Shown here: piece by piece, positions 1 through 8,882 of the stretch
How positions within the stretch are numbered: the stretch's first letter is position 1
Layout: every line of letters begins with the position of its first letter
NCBI RefSeq assembly: GCF_024623455.1
Contig: NZ_JANIPJ010000006.1
Location: 124,001 to 188,000 of the forward strand
From: Paenibacillus soyae
GTDB lineage: Bacteria; Bacillota; Bacilli; Paenibacillales; Paenibacillaceae
Direction of reading: 5' to 3'
DNA: 64,000 nt
The notes under the pieces: model-generated
Told to the model about the DNA's origin: nothing
Database searches by the model: none
The model's input: only the letters and a program-made list of their open reading frames with translations
Position numbers and translations under genes: made by a program

Positions 1-1005
1 AACCTGCACGAGATCGTAATCCTTCATCGCTTTCGTCACGGCGTTCATATGCGTCTCGAGCGTTCGCGCGTCGAGCATGCCGGGCTCCGCGCTAACCTCC
101 TCGTACTTGATGACGCCGCCTTTGCCGAGGAACATCTTGCCTTCCACCGCCTGAATCGCCTGCCTGTACGACGAGTGAAGCTGCCCTAGGCTGTCGACGG
201 AAGTTCCCAGCCCCGCCGTCACCGTTACCGGCAAGCTCCGGCGGACCGCTTCGAGGATGCGCGACGCGGTCACGTCCGCGGATCCCGCTTCCAGCAGCAC
301 CGCTACGCGATTCGAATTCAGCTTGCAGGAAGGCGCGAAGCCGAGGGGCTCGAGCGCTTCGTGCAGCAGCTTCAAGAAAGCGCGGGAAATCTCTTGCCCG
401 GACGCGCCGGCTTCTCCGGCTCCGGCCCCGGACCTTGCGAACGCGTCAAGCTCCATAACGGCTACCCTTGCCGGCCAATGCAGCTGTTTCAGATCGTGCG
501 CCTGCATAAGCCGGGACATGAATTCCCGATTGGCGGTATCCTCGCCTTCGAGCAGTCTCTGCAGCAGCTCGTTCTTCGCGATCGGGATCATCTGCCTGTA
601 AGCGGCCTCGACCTCATGCCGCTTCCTCTCCTCATCGAGATCCCGCTTTACTTTCATCAACGATGCGACCAGCTCGCTGTCATCCATCGGCTTCAGCACG
701 TAGCTGTAGGCTTTGAGCGACAGCGCTTGCTGCACGTAGCTAAATTCCTGGAAGCCGCTGACGAAGATGATGCGCAGGCCCGGCCTTCGCTCCAGCGCGA
801 TTCTCGCAAGCTCAAGGCCCGACATATAGGGCATATTGACATCGCTAACCAGAATGTCGATCGGCTGCCGGTCAAGAATCTCGCAAGCCGACAGCGCGTT
901 GTTGACGCTTCCCGCAACCAGCATGCCAAGCTCCGCCCAAGGTATAAATCGTTTCATGCCCTCCAGATCCAGTTCTTCGTCGTCTACCAGCAGCACGTTG
1001 TACAA
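1..1005 (-). CDS. AraC-type two-component response regulator (partial, C-terminus off window)
   Basis: The 335 visible codons begin with a complete receiver domain. Acidic residues lie at about 8-11 (LLVDDEE), the probable phospho-acceptor is Asp55 (VSDVNMP), a conserved Ser is at 83 and Lys105 sits in YVLKPMDD. The later part resembles the variable middle region of Paenibacillus-type regulators that end in an AraC/XylS helix-turn-helix, but that end lies outside the window, so the AraC assignment is inferred from architecture and context. The start is TTG: a strong GAGGAGGGG site lies just upstream and the receiver core begins immediately after it. The gene follows a solute-binding lipoprotein gene by about 30 nt, so it probably controls the sugar ABC transporter beside it together with a histidine kinase outside the window. 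Confidence 0.85.
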   Translation of the reverse strand, partial: MYNVLLVDDEELDLEGMKRFIPWAELGMLVAGSVNNALSACEILDRQPIDILVSDVNMPYMSGLELARIALERRPGLRIIFVSGFQEFSYVQQALSLKAYSYVLKPMDDSELVASLMKVKRDLDEERKRHEVEAAYRQMIPIAKNELLQRLLEGEDTANREFMSRLMQAHDLKQLHWPARVAVMELDAFARSGAGAGEAGASGQEISRAFLKLLHEALEPLGFAPSCKLNSNRVAVLLEAGSADVTASRILEAVRRSLPVTVTAGLGTSVDSLGQLHSSYRQAIQAVEGKMFLGKGGVIKYEEVSAEPGMLDARTLETHMNAVTKAMKDYDLVQV

Positions 1006-1035
1006 CGTGACCCCTCCTCTCTTCTGCCATACCGG

Positions 1036-2715
1036 TCAGCCTTGGCTAAGTCTTCTCCTATTCTCTTGCCACTTGGCCGTCATCGCGTCCAGCACCTTCT
1101 GAAAGCCCGCCTCCATCGAAGCCTCGTGCGCCGCGTCCAGAATAGCCAGAACCTCCTCGTCCGAGGCTCCGAACATGGCATCCGCCCGCGCGCGCAGCCA
1201 AATCTCCTTTACGTTTCGCATAATGTCGCCTTCCGCCGTATTCGGAGCCGGCAGGATGTTCAGGAACGGCGTACCGTCTCCTTGGGACGGCCACGTCACC
1301 TTCTGCTGCCAATAGGTAGCCCAATTGCGCCGCTCCTCGGGCAGCGTCGATTCGTACGCGACTTTGGTCTGATCCAGGTATACGGTATTCCCGACCCAGA
1401 TCATCTCGCCGGATACCGCTTGAATATCCGCAAGCCCCTCCGGGTCGCTGCCGTAACGTTCCGTGAACAATGGCGTGACGCCGTCCTCGGCGAATCCGTT
1501 CCAGAAGCCTTCGGGCCCCGGCGGTCCCCACATCTGAACAGCCGAGCCTTCGGGGCCCGTCATCCAATCCAGCATCGCGAACAATCCTTCCGGATTATCC
1601 GCGCTTGTCGTGATGGCGGCCACGTTCCAGCCTAAGATATTGTAAGTGCCGGGATAAATTTTGGTTGGATCGAGGCCCTCCTTGTAGATAGGCGGAATGA
1701 AGACGTAGCCGTCCTCCGGATTCGCTTGGCGCAGCTCCGCATTGGCTTTCATGACCTGCCGGATCGGATCTGCGCTCGCGAATACGGCGACCTTGCCGGA
1801 CATGAGCTTCTCGCTGACCTGATCCTCGGTCTGGGTCATCGCGTCCGGCGTCATCAAGCCTTCCCGCATCAGCTTGGCGACGTACGCGGCCGATTCCCGG
1901 AACCCTTCATCCTTATAGATCGAAGCCATCCGATCCCCCTCCGTCACGGCATAGAACCGGGTGAATCCGTAATTCTCCTCCTTGAAGGCGGAGAACAGCT
2001 GATCAATGCCATGCCCTTCTTTGGCTTGGCCCGTCTCGAACGGGATGATGCCGGGATATCGCTCCTTCACGAGCACGAGGTATCGGTAGAGATCATCCGT
2101 CGTTGCGAGAGGAGGCGAACCGAGCTTTTTGTAGACGCGCTCGTTCACGACGTATCCCGCGTTGCCGTGAGGCTGATTCGTATAATAATTAGGGAAGTAA
2201 TAAATGTGCCCGTCGGGCGAGCGCAATAAATCCAAAATGTTCGACCCTGCCCAAGTTTTTAGATTGGGGTATTGGTCGATGTAATCGTCGAGCGGCACCA
2301 GCAGGCCCGCTTCGCGCATCCGCTCCAGATCGGAATCCCGATCCCCCCAAATAATATCGGGCAGCTGCTTCCCGGCGATCATCTTCTGCAGCTTCAGCTT
2401 GGCGTTGCCGTCGGCGTTAATCGCATCGATCTGGATATCGAACGTATCGCGAATCCATCTCGAAGAAGGATCCGCGCCCCACTCAGGCATGGTGTAGTAG
2501 CTGTAATGGCCGTAGAAGGTGAGCTCCAGCGGTTCTTGGCCCAATTCGAATCGGTCATTGTCCGCACTGCTTGCGGGCGCGCTAGCAGCCGGAAGGTTCG
2601 AAGCCTCCGTTTGAAGCCCTCCACCGTCCGAATCACTGCAGCCGATAATCGCCGCAAGCAGGCAGAACGACAGAATCGGACTAAGCGGCAGCAGCTTCTC
2701 TCTCTTGTTCATCAT
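1036..2715 (-). CDS. ABC transporter extracellular solute-binding lipoprotein (second paralog)
   Basis: 559 residues. A lysine/arginine-rich start is followed by a hydrophobic stretch ending in a lipobox (IIGC, Cys about 26), then a Ser/Asp/Gly-rich linker, so the protein is predicted to be a membrane-anchored lipoprotein. The body matches the family-1 binding proteins paired with LplB/YtcP permeases, which capture oligosaccharides or similar ligands. It is clearly paralogous to the protein at 2874-4562: both share EPLEF/EPLELTFY near the N-terminus, GKLY/GHIYYFPN, the IYPG-YN/YD motif and a C-terminal (T)AKWxExRR/K segment. An AAAGGGGG site precedes tandem ATG codons, and either could be used. 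It lies between the main binding protein and the response regulator gene, so it could serve uptake or ligand sensing. The substrate cannot be read from the sequence. Confidence 0.88.
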   Translation of the reverse strand: MMNKREKLLPLSPILSFCLLAAIIGCSDSDGGGLQTEASNLPAASAPASSADNDRFELGQEPLELTFYGHYSYYTMPEWGADPSSRWIRDTFDIQIDAINADGNAKLKLQKMIAGKQLPDIIWGDRDSDLERMREAGLLVPLDDYIDQYPNLKTWAGSNILDLLRSPDGHIYYFPNYYTNQPHGNAGYVVNERVYKKLGSPPLATTDDLYRYLVLVKERYPGIIPFETGQAKEGHGIDQLFSAFKEENYGFTRFYAVTEGDRMASIYKDEGFRESAAYVAKLMREGLMTPDAMTQTEDQVSEKLMSGKVAVFASADPIRQVMKANAELRQANPEDGYVFIPPIYKEGLDPTKIYPGTYNILGWNVAAITTSADNPEGLFAMLDWMTGPEGSAVQMWGPPGPEGFWNGFAEDGVTPLFTERYGSDPEGLADIQAVSGEMIWVGNTVYLDQTKVAYESTLPEERRNWATYWQQKVTWPSQGDGTPFLNILPAPNTAEGDIMRNVKEIWLRARADAMFGASDEEVLAILDAAHEASMEAGFQKVLDAMTAKWQENRRRLSQG

Positions 2716-2819
2716 TCGATGGCCCCCTTTGCTCGAATGGAAAGATTAAGCATAATATTCTCATAATACCAAACGGAATGATGATTATGAACAAAATTTT
2801 GATCAATAAAAGCATATAG

Positions 2820-2855
2820 ACATCACAGCGGATTCATTCGAATCCGCCGTGATGT
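2820..2855 (-). terminator. Strong hairpin between the two solute-binding protein genes
   Basis: Arms of about 15-16 bp (ACATCAC-GCGGATTC pairing with GAATCCGC-GTGATGT, one mismatch) enclose a 4-nt loop. On the minus strand it lies just downstream of the 2874-4562 gene. There is no tight T-run, only a T-rich stretch, so it may be a leaky terminator or an mRNA-stabilising structure that sets the two binding proteins at different levels. Confidence 0.6.
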
Positions 2856-2873
2856 TCTTCTTAAGACGATAAA

Positions 2874-4562
2874 TTAGTCCAAGCCAAGAATTTTACGTTT
2901 CTCGTGCCACTTGGCCGTACGCCAGTCGAGAAGTTGCTGGTAGCCGAATTGTTTCGCGTCCTTCTCCGCCTGGTCCAGAATGTCGTCGACCTGCTCGTCG
3001 CTGCCCGCTTGCGAAGAGGCCGCCAGCACCTCTGTTAGAAGCTCCGTCATCAGCGCCTGAGCATCGCCCTCCGGACTATCGGCCGGAGGCGTCAAGTCCT
3101 TGAATTCGGTAATGTCGATGCCGGTCGGCCACGTAATTTCACGCTGGTATTTCGCCTGCCAGTTTTGCTTGTCTGGCGGGAGCGTCAGCTCGACTTTGTT
3201 TTTGGCCGGATCGATATAGGTCGTATTGCCGTTGATCATGACCCATTCGTTATCCGTTTGTATTTTCGCGACCTCCGCCGGATTGTATTGTTCGGTAAAA
3301 TTCGGGAAGCCTTCTTCGTCGTAGCCTTTCCAGTTGCCGCCTTCCGGTCCGAAGAACTGCAGGTTCATGCCCTCGGGGCTCGTGAACCAATCCAGGAACG
3401 CGAAGATCTTCTCCGGATCCTTGGCCGCTTTCGTAATGACAGAGACGTTCCAGCCAAGCCGGTCGTAGCCGCCAGGGTAAATTTTGTTTTTGTCCAGTCC
3501 TTCCTTATGGAACGGCCAAGTGACGAAATAACCGTCCTCCGGATTTTGTTTGATCAGCTCCTGATGCGCTTGACTTGCCTTGGCCGTTACGTTGGAGCTC
3601 GCGTACACCGCCACCCGGTTCGTCATCAGCTTCTCGAGAACCTGCTCGTTCGTTTGCGTGAACGCGTCCTGCGTCATCAGCTTCTCCCGGTACAGCTTCG
3701 AGATAAACTTCTGGGATTCGCGGAACGCCGGATCCGTGAAGAGAGAGACCAGCTTGTCGCCGCTTGGAACGGCAATCAGCTGCTTGCCCAAGGAGTCGTA
3801 CATGGCGCCTTCCTTGAAGGCGGTGTACAGCACGCCGACGCCTTGGCCGTCCACCGCGCGGTCCGTTTCGAACGGAATGACTTGATCGCCGTATTTTTCT
3901 TTCACCTTCACGAGATAGTCATACAGCTGCTCGATCGTCTCCAGCTTCGGCGAGCCCATTTCCCTGTAAATCTTATTGTTGATCGCGTAGCCTGCCGTGT
4001 TCGTGGATTTATCCGTGTACCAGTTCGGGAATTTATACAGCTTGCCGTCTTCGGCGCGGAGCAGGTCCAGCTTCTCCTTGCCGGCCCACTTCAGCAGATT
4101 GGGATATTTCTCGAGATACGGATCCAGCGCCACGAGCTGGCCGTTCTGGTAGAGCCGGTCGATGTCCTGATGGAAGCGGTCCGCCCATATCACGTCCGGA
4201 AGCGAGCCTCCGCCCATCATCGTCGTCATCACTTCCGTCGCGTTGCCGTTAGCTTGCTTCGCGATAATGTTCAGGTTCTTGTTCTCCTTCAGCCATCTCG
4301 TCGCCGGATATTCATCCATACCCAAGAAGTCGGCCCAGTCATAATGGTAGTACAGCGAGAACTCCAGCGGCTCCGAACCGAATACCCAGGCATCGCTTGC
4401 GCTGCCTTCGCTCGGCTTCGCGTCGTTGCCTTCGGCGGGCGGCGATGCGCTTGGCAAAGGATCTGCGTTGCTGCCGGAATTGGAGTTGCTGCATGCGGCG
4501 AGCATCGTCGTCAGCGCCAGCACGGCCGACACGATCAGCAGCAGCGGCTTGTTTCTTTTCAT
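2874..4562 (-). CDS. ABC transporter extracellular solute-binding lipoprotein (primary)
   Basis: 562 residues. The signal sequence ends in a lipobox LAAC (Cys about 24), followed by an Asn/Ser-rich and Pro/Ser-rich linker typical of surface lipoproteins. The mature part belongs to the family-1 extracellular binding proteins that feed LplB/YtcP-type permeases, usually with oligosaccharide or polysaccharide-fragment ligands. The start ATG is preceded by GAGGGG about 10 nt upstream. It directly follows the two permease genes in the transcription direction, the standard order permease-permease-binding protein. No ATPase gene is present; importers of this type normally share a common MsmX-type ATPase encoded elsewhere. 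The substrate is unknown. Confidence 0.9.
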   Translation of the reverse strand: MKRNKPLLLIVSAVLALTTMLAACSNSNSGSNADPLPSASPPAEGNDAKPSEGSASDAWVFGSEPLEFSLYYHYDWADFLGMDEYPATRWLKENKNLNIIAKQANGNATEVMTTMMGGGSLPDVIWADRFHQDIDRLYQNGQLVALDPYLEKYPNLLKWAGKEKLDLLRAEDGKLYKFPNWYTDKSTNTAGYAINNKIYREMGSPKLETIEQLYDYLVKVKEKYGDQVIPFETDRAVDGQGVGVLYTAFKEGAMYDSLGKQLIAVPSGDKLVSLFTDPAFRESQKFISKLYREKLMTQDAFTQTNEQVLEKLMTNRVAVYASSNVTAKASQAHQELIKQNPEDGYFVTWPFHKEGLDKNKIYPGGYDRLGWNVSVITKAAKDPEKIFAFLDWFTSPEGMNLQFFGPEGGNWKGYDEEGFPNFTEQYNPAEVAKIQTDNEWVMINGNTTYIDPAKNKVELTLPPDKQNWQAKYQREITWPTGIDITEFKDLTPPADSPEGDAQALMTELLTEVLAASSQAGSDEQVDDILDQAEKDAKQFGYQQLLDWRTAKWHEKRKILGLD

Positions 4563-4638
4563 TGCTTACTAACCCCTCTCATGAATACATATTTATGTCC
4601 AAAGCGATAGCTCGCCTCAAACCGGATGCATGCGGCCG

Positions 4639-5535
4639 CTATTCCTTAAGCGACCCGATCAATACGCCCTTCACAAAATACTTCTGAACGAACGGGTACA
4701 CCGCGATGATCGGAAGCGTGACGACCATCATCGTCGCGGAGACGAGCGACTTGCTCGTGATCGTGACCATGCTCTGAATTTTGGAGACGGCGCCCGAGTC
4801 CAGACCGGCTAGCTCCATGATGTTGGCATTCAGCAACCGTCTTAGCATCGTCTGCACCGGGAGCAAATCAGGGTTGGAGATATAGATGCTCGGCACGAAC
4901 CAGTCGTTCCAATGCGCGATGGCGGTGAACAGACTGAGCGTGGCGATGACGGGACCGGAGAGCGGCAGCACGATTTTGAAATACACGCCCCAGTTCGTGC
5001 AGCCGTCGATTTGAGCCGACTCCTCGAGGCCCGCCGGAAGACTTTTGAAAAAAGTACGGAAGATGATCATGTTCCACACGCTGATGAGCGCGGGAATAAT
5101 GAAGACAAGGAATTTATCCATCAGCCCAACCGAACGAATGAGCAGAAACGTCGGGATGAGCCCTCCGCCGAAGTACATCGTGAAGATGAAGAACACCATA
5201 TAAAACTTGCGGCCCATTAAATAGGACTTCGTCATGCCGTACGCCAATAACGACGTGAACAGTGTAGCCGTTATCGTGCCGACGACCGTGCGGAGAATCG
5301 AGACGACGAAGCCGTTCAGCAGCTTGTCGTTTTCCATGACCGTTTTGTAGTTTTCCAGCGTGAATGCCCTCGGCCATACCGTCACTCCGCCTTTGGCTGT
5401 ATCCAGTCCCACGTTCAACGACACGACCAGCGCGTTCCAGAACGGATACAACGTGGATACCGTCAGCAGGATGAGGAACAGATAGATCGCAACGAGCATG
5501 ATTCGGTCGCTAGTTCCAATTCGTTTCAAGCTCAA
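4639..5535 (-). CDS. Carbohydrate ABC transporter permease (YtcP-like, MalG-type)
   Basis: 298 residues with about six predicted membrane segments. The EAA loop lies near residues 190-210 (EESAQIDGCTNWGVYFKIVL), where the partner ATPase docks. The C-terminus ends in the KGVLIGSLKE-like tail common in this family. It forms the inner-membrane channel together with the protein at 5566-6537. The start is TTG, with GGGAGG about 8 nt upstream. It sits about 30 nt after the LplB-like gene and in front of the binding-protein gene, so it is part of one operon. Confidence 0.9.
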   Translation of the reverse strand: MSLKRIGTSDRIMLVAIYLFLILLTVSTLYPFWNALVVSLNVGLDTAKGGVTVWPRAFTLENYKTVMENDKLLNGFVVSILRTVVGTITATLFTSLLAYGMTKSYLMGRKFYMVFFIFTMYFGGGLIPTFLLIRSVGLMDKFLVFIIPALISVWNMIIFRTFFKSLPAGLEESAQIDGCTNWGVYFKIVLPLSGPVIATLSLFTAIAHWNDWFVPSIYISNPDLLPVQTMLRRLLNANIMELAGLDSGAVSKIQSMVTITSKSLVSATMMVVTLPIIAVYPFVQKYFVKGVLIGSLKE

Positions 5536-5565
5536 CGTTTGTCGCCTCCCGTATTCGATTGCGCA

Positions 5566-6537
5566 TTACCATAAGCTGCTGCCCGCCCTGCGCGCCAAAT
5601 AATTGGCCATCGTAAGCAGTCCGACGCTGATGACCGCCTTGAACAACCCGATGGCGACCGCAAACGAATATTTCTGATTTTGCAAGCCGATGCGGTACAC
5701 ATAGACGTCGATGACGTCCGAAACCGGCCTGAGCAGCGGATTCTCCGCCAGAATGAGAATGTCCTCGAAGCCGGCGTTCAGCAGATTTCCTACCGCCAGA
5801 ATCATGAAGATCAGAATGACCGGCATGATCGTCGGAATCGTAATCAGGTAAATCTGCTTGAACTTGCTTGCGCCGTCGATGTCGGCCGCCTCGTACATAT
5901 TCGGGTCGACGCCGGCGATGGCCGCCAAATAAACGATGGAGCTGAAGCCGATTTCCTTCCACACGTTCGTGGTGATGAGGATCGACCAGAAATACTCTTT
6001 CATCGATAAGAAGTTGATCGATTCGTCGATCGCCCCGATCCCCTTGAGCGCGATATTGACGCTGCCGTTGTCAGTTGACAGAAGCGACATGACCAGACCG
6101 CCTACGATGACCCAAGACATGAAGTGCGGCAAATACGTGACCGTCTGCACGAACCGTTTGAAGAACATATGCCGCACTTCGTTCAGCATCAGCGCGAGAA
6201 TGATGGGCGCCGGGAAACCGATCGCGAACTTCAGCAGGCTGATGATGATCGTATTGCGCATGATCATCTCGAAGTTTGGCGCATTAAAAAACGACTCGAA
6301 ATGCTTGAGCCCGACCCATGGATTCTCGAATATCCGATGCGCGGTGAAAATGTTGTAGTCCATAAACGCCGTCAGAATGCCGTACATCGGGATGTACGAA
6401 AAGACGAACACGAGCAGAATGCCCGGCCATACCATCAGCTGCACGTCCATTTGCTTCCACAGCCTGCGGAGCGCGCTCTTCCTCGGCGTTCTCGACGGCG
6501 GCTCGGCGAAAGGCTCGATTGTTGTTGCTTCCGACAT
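5566..6537 (-). CDS. Sugar ABC transporter permease (LplB-like, MalF-type)
   Basis: 323 residues. A short cytoplasmic N-terminus rich in Pro/Arg is followed by about six membrane helices. An EAA loop lies around residues 205-225 (YEAADIDGASKFKQIYLITI). The length and the N-terminal segment near WPGILLVFVFSYIPMYG are characteristic of LplB-type permeases. The ATG is preceded by GGGAGG. This is the first gene of the minus-strand transport operon (permease, permease, binding protein, second binding protein, response regulator). No confident promoter was identified upstream. Confidence 0.9.
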   Translation of the reverse strand: MSEATTIEPFAEPPSRTPRKSALRRLWKQMDVQLMVWPGILLVFVFSYIPMYGILTAFMDYNIFTAHRIFENPWVGLKHFESFFNAPNFEMIMRNTIIISLLKFAIGFPAPIILALMLNEVRHMFFKRFVQTVTYLPHFMSWVIVGGLVMSLLSTDNGSVNIALKGIGAIDESINFLSMKEYFWSILITTNVWKEIGFSSIVYLAAIAGVDPNMYEAADIDGASKFKQIYLITIPTIMPVILIFMILAVGNLLNAGFEDILILAENPLLRPVSDVIDVYVYRIGLQNQKYSFAVAIGLFKAVISVGLLTMANYLARRAGSSLW

Positions 6538-7018
6538 GTTTTTCCTCCCACTTGCCTTTGATTTATCCTCATTTTATAGAAGCCAAGCCGCCGAAACGAT
6601 ATAACAGACCATCGATTTGTGATACTTCCGCATGAACTTCTCGGACAAAAAATGATACTTTTACGCGGGTGGAGCTCAATAAACAAAACCACCTATCAGG
6701 CCTTCCTCCGCACACCATCTCCACCGCCGCATAATGACCAGAATTGAAATAGCGGACATTGTACCCTTATTTTCAAGCTGACTCCCTCTTTCCCCGTAAA
6801 TAGCGGCGATTTTACCCTTATTGCAGTCCATATTCCCCAATCTGCCATATGCCCTCCAAATTAACGGTATAATTGCCGCTATTCCCGACCAACCACCTTC
6901 ATCCAAGAAAATAACTCCGAAAATGCCGCTATTCTCAGGAAGCATCGAAGCCGACTAACTAGTTGCTCCCCACCTTGTTGCTCCGCCTCGCTTCTTTTGC
7001 GATGTATAATTTCCTATA
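6538..7018. other. Intergenic region with dispersed-type repeats, no supported gene
   Basis: About 480 bp between the transport operon and the terminator of the SLH/GH18 gene. A minus-strand reading frame of 89 codons crosses the four AATAGCGG-type motifs, but it has no convincing ribosome binding site and its composition follows the repeats, so I do not call it a gene. The promoter of the transport operon must lie near 6540-6660, but I could not assign it. Confidence 0.6.
6748..6934. repeat. Four-copy short motif AATAGCGGC-N-TTT.CC..TTATT, two direct and two inverted
   Basis: Plus-strand copies lie at 6748-6773 and 6798-6823 (AAATAGCGG followed by a T-rich stretch and ACCCTTATT). Inverted copies lie at 6859-6883 and 6908-6934, each reading AATAGCGGCA on the minus strand. 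The arrangement could fold into a large cruciform or hairpin. From memory, AATAGCGG-rich intergenic blocks recur in Paenibacillus-type genomes; this was not checked here. Confidence 0.65.
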
Positions 7019-7072
7019 CAAAAAAAGCCTGCCGCTTCCGCGACAAGCTTTAAATCCTATATGAGGCAGGCT
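7019..7072 (-). terminator. Intrinsic terminator of the SLH/GH18 gene
   Basis: On the minus strand, AGCCTGCC pairs with GGCAGGCT with an inner GCTT/AAGC stem, followed by a run of seven T. It begins about 11 nt after the stop codon of the 7083-8693 gene. Confidence 0.85.
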
Positions 7073-7082
7073 GCTCCGGCGT

Positions 7083-8693
7083 CTACTCCGACGCGTGCTT
7101 CCCGACCAGCTCCCAGTCTCCCGCGGTGTAATTCCCCATGTGCCACAGGGATACGCCGCTTAAACCGTAATATTTGGCAAGCCATATCTTCTTCTCGATG
7201 CTTTGCGTATCCTCGTAATAGAGCAGATGGCTCCCGCGTTCATCCTTGAACTCCAGCTTCTTGAGCAAGTACGGCATGGACCAGGTCGCCGTTACGCCCG
7301 CTGACGCAAGTCTTTTCTCCACATCGGCAATGGCCGGACGAAAGACCGGACCCGTCGTGCCGTCCGGCGCCGTAATCCACTGATTCGCCTGCTTCGAAAC
7401 GCCGAGCACCAGCTTCTCCTTCGGAATCGAACGAAGCGCGGTCTGCACCGCTTCGTTCACGAGCGGAAGCGGAGCCGACGGCAGACGGCTCTCGCCATGC
7501 GTGAAATCGTAAGCCATAAGCACGACCGAATCGGCCAGCTCCCCGATCTTCTTCAAATCATAGCCCTTGTAATATTCGATAGGAGGGACGGCGACCGACA
7601 AGGTGAATGCTCCTAATTCCTCCTTCAGAAGGGTCAGAAAACTGGCGTAATCCGCCGCGCTGCCCGCTTCCTTCAACCCTTCGAAATCGATGTGCACGCC
7701 ATCGAAGGAGTATGTAGGGTCGTTCATGGCCGCAAGCAGCGACTCGATAAAGGACTCCTGCGCTTCCTGATCCTTCAAGAAATCCTTCAAATCCGCTCCC
7801 GCGTAAAACACCATTAGTTCCTTGGCGGCGCCGGCCTCGTTAGCGGCTTCAAGCGGTTCTGCATAGCCGTTTGGAATTTTGTACTCTGTCGTACTGACGT
7901 TCAGAGACGCCGAGCCGGCTCCATCGTACTGCAGGCTTGACCAGCCGTAAATGACGCGGGACAGCTTCTCGACATGATGAATGGCTGGATAAGAGCCAAG
8001 CGCGTAATAGCCGGTCATATCAACCAATTCTCCCGAGACGCGGTTGTCCAGCAGCCGGTAGATGACGGCCGCCGCCTGCTTCCGGTTAAGCGGCTCCGAC
8101 GGCTTGAACCCGGCGGGATCCCCTTCCATGATGCCGTGCCGGGCCGCGTAATACACGTACGGCCGCAAGTCCGCGTCAATCGACTCGGCATCCTGGAAGC
8201 TGCGGTCGTCCCGTTCCTTCTCCCATTCGGAAGTCAGCCACCGTTCCCGGCTCTCTTCGTCCAGCATCTGCAGCTGCGACACCCCGATTAGCATTGCGAC
8301 CTCTTGTCTTGTAATCGTCTTGGCGGGCATTAGCTTGCCATCCGAATCTAGCAAGCTGCCAAGCCACTCGTTCTCATAGGCGACTGATAGATAAGGCGCG
8401 GACCAGCGATCCTTCGCCACATCCGCCGGAAGCCTTCCCGTTCCCGCCTCGGTTTGCGAAGCCGCCACAAGCAGCTTCACGAACGCTTCGCGCGACAGGC
8501 TCCCCTCCGGCCGGTACGTCAAATCCTCATAGCCGTCAATGACGCCGAGCGCCGTCAACGTGTAGATTGCTTCTTGGGCGTAGTCGTTCGGGACGTCCTT
8601 AAACGGCTTCAGCTGCGCCTCGTAGGCGAACGCTTGTCCCGAGAACAACATCATAAGCGCCAGCGCGGCTGCCGCTATCCTTTTCCCTCTCAT
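7083..8693 (-). CDS. S-layer-homology protein with glycoside hydrolase family 18 domain
   Basis: 536 residues. A signal peptide (about 1-23, ending AFA) is followed by three SLH modules at roughly 30-75 (FKDVPNDYAQEAIYTLTALG), 90-145 and 155-215 (each with a conserved RxEA/RxQA stretch). SLH modules attach proteins to pyruvylated secondary cell-wall polymer. The C-terminal part from about 220 is a GH18 TIM barrel with the active-site signature DGVHIDFEG, the last Glu being the predicted acid/base, which corresponds to DxxDxDxE. Family members hydrolyse chitin or N-acetylglucosamine-containing glycans, and SLH-GH18 proteins may act on peptidoglycan or spore cortex. A GAGGGAGAG site precedes the ATG. 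It is a single gene with its own terminator, next to the envelope-polysaccharide region. Confidence 0.9.
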   Translation of the reverse strand: MRGKRIAAAALALMMLFSGQAFAYEAQLKPFKDVPNDYAQEAIYTLTALGVIDGYEDLTYRPEGSLSREAFVKLLVAASQTEAGTGRLPADVAKDRWSAPYLSVAYENEWLGSLLDSDGKLMPAKTITRQEVAMLIGVSQLQMLDEESRERWLTSEWEKERDDRSFQDAESIDADLRPYVYYAARHGIMEGDPAGFKPSEPLNRKQAAAVIYRLLDNRVSGELVDMTGYYALGSYPAIHHVEKLSRVIYGWSSLQYDGAGSASLNVSTTEYKIPNGYAEPLEAANEAGAAKELMVFYAGADLKDFLKDQEAQESFIESLLAAMNDPTYSFDGVHIDFEGLKEAGSAADYASFLTLLKEELGAFTLSVAVPPIEYYKGYDLKKIGELADSVVLMAYDFTHGESRLPSAPLPLVNEAVQTALRSIPKEKLVLGVSKQANQWITAPDGTTGPVFRPAIADVEKRLASAGVTATWSMPYLLKKLEFKDERGSHLLYYEDTQSIEKKIWLAKYYGLSGVSLWHMGNYTAGDWELVGKHASE

Positions 8694-8783
8694 CCTCTAT
8701 CTCTCCCTCCCAAACTTAGAAAGCTCGACGAGAGGATAGACGCTGAATTCGTAGAGTAGGTTGCATACCGCGCGCAAAACAAA

Positions 8784-8806
8784 AAGCAGCATCCGAGATG
8801 CTGCTT
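8784..8806 (-). terminator. Intrinsic terminator of gerE
   Basis: A perfect 10-bp stem (AAGCAGCATC / GATGCTGCTT) with a 3-nt loop. On the minus strand it is followed by TTTGTTTTG. It lies about 80 nt beyond the gerE stop. Confidence 0.85.
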
Positions 8807-8882
8807 GCAAGACTTGCTATGGTTTCGGCATGTAGAAAGGGCCAGAAGCCCTGACAAACGAGAATGGAGAGACCTTGTTATG

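Noticed and set aside
361-1635. Long plus-strand frame of 424 codons
   Set aside because: It lies opposite the response regulator and a solute-binding protein gene. Its composition is the mirror of those genes, and it has no ribosome site or recognisable domain.
6538-6660. Promoter or cre site for the sugar ABC operon
   Set aside because: A TATAAA-like -10 can be found but no acceptable -35 at 16-18 bp, and no cre palindrome was seen.
6676-6945. Minus-strand frame of 89 codons as a small protein
   Set aside because: It spans the AATAGCGG repeats and lacks a ribosome site; the apparent sequence follows from the repeat units.
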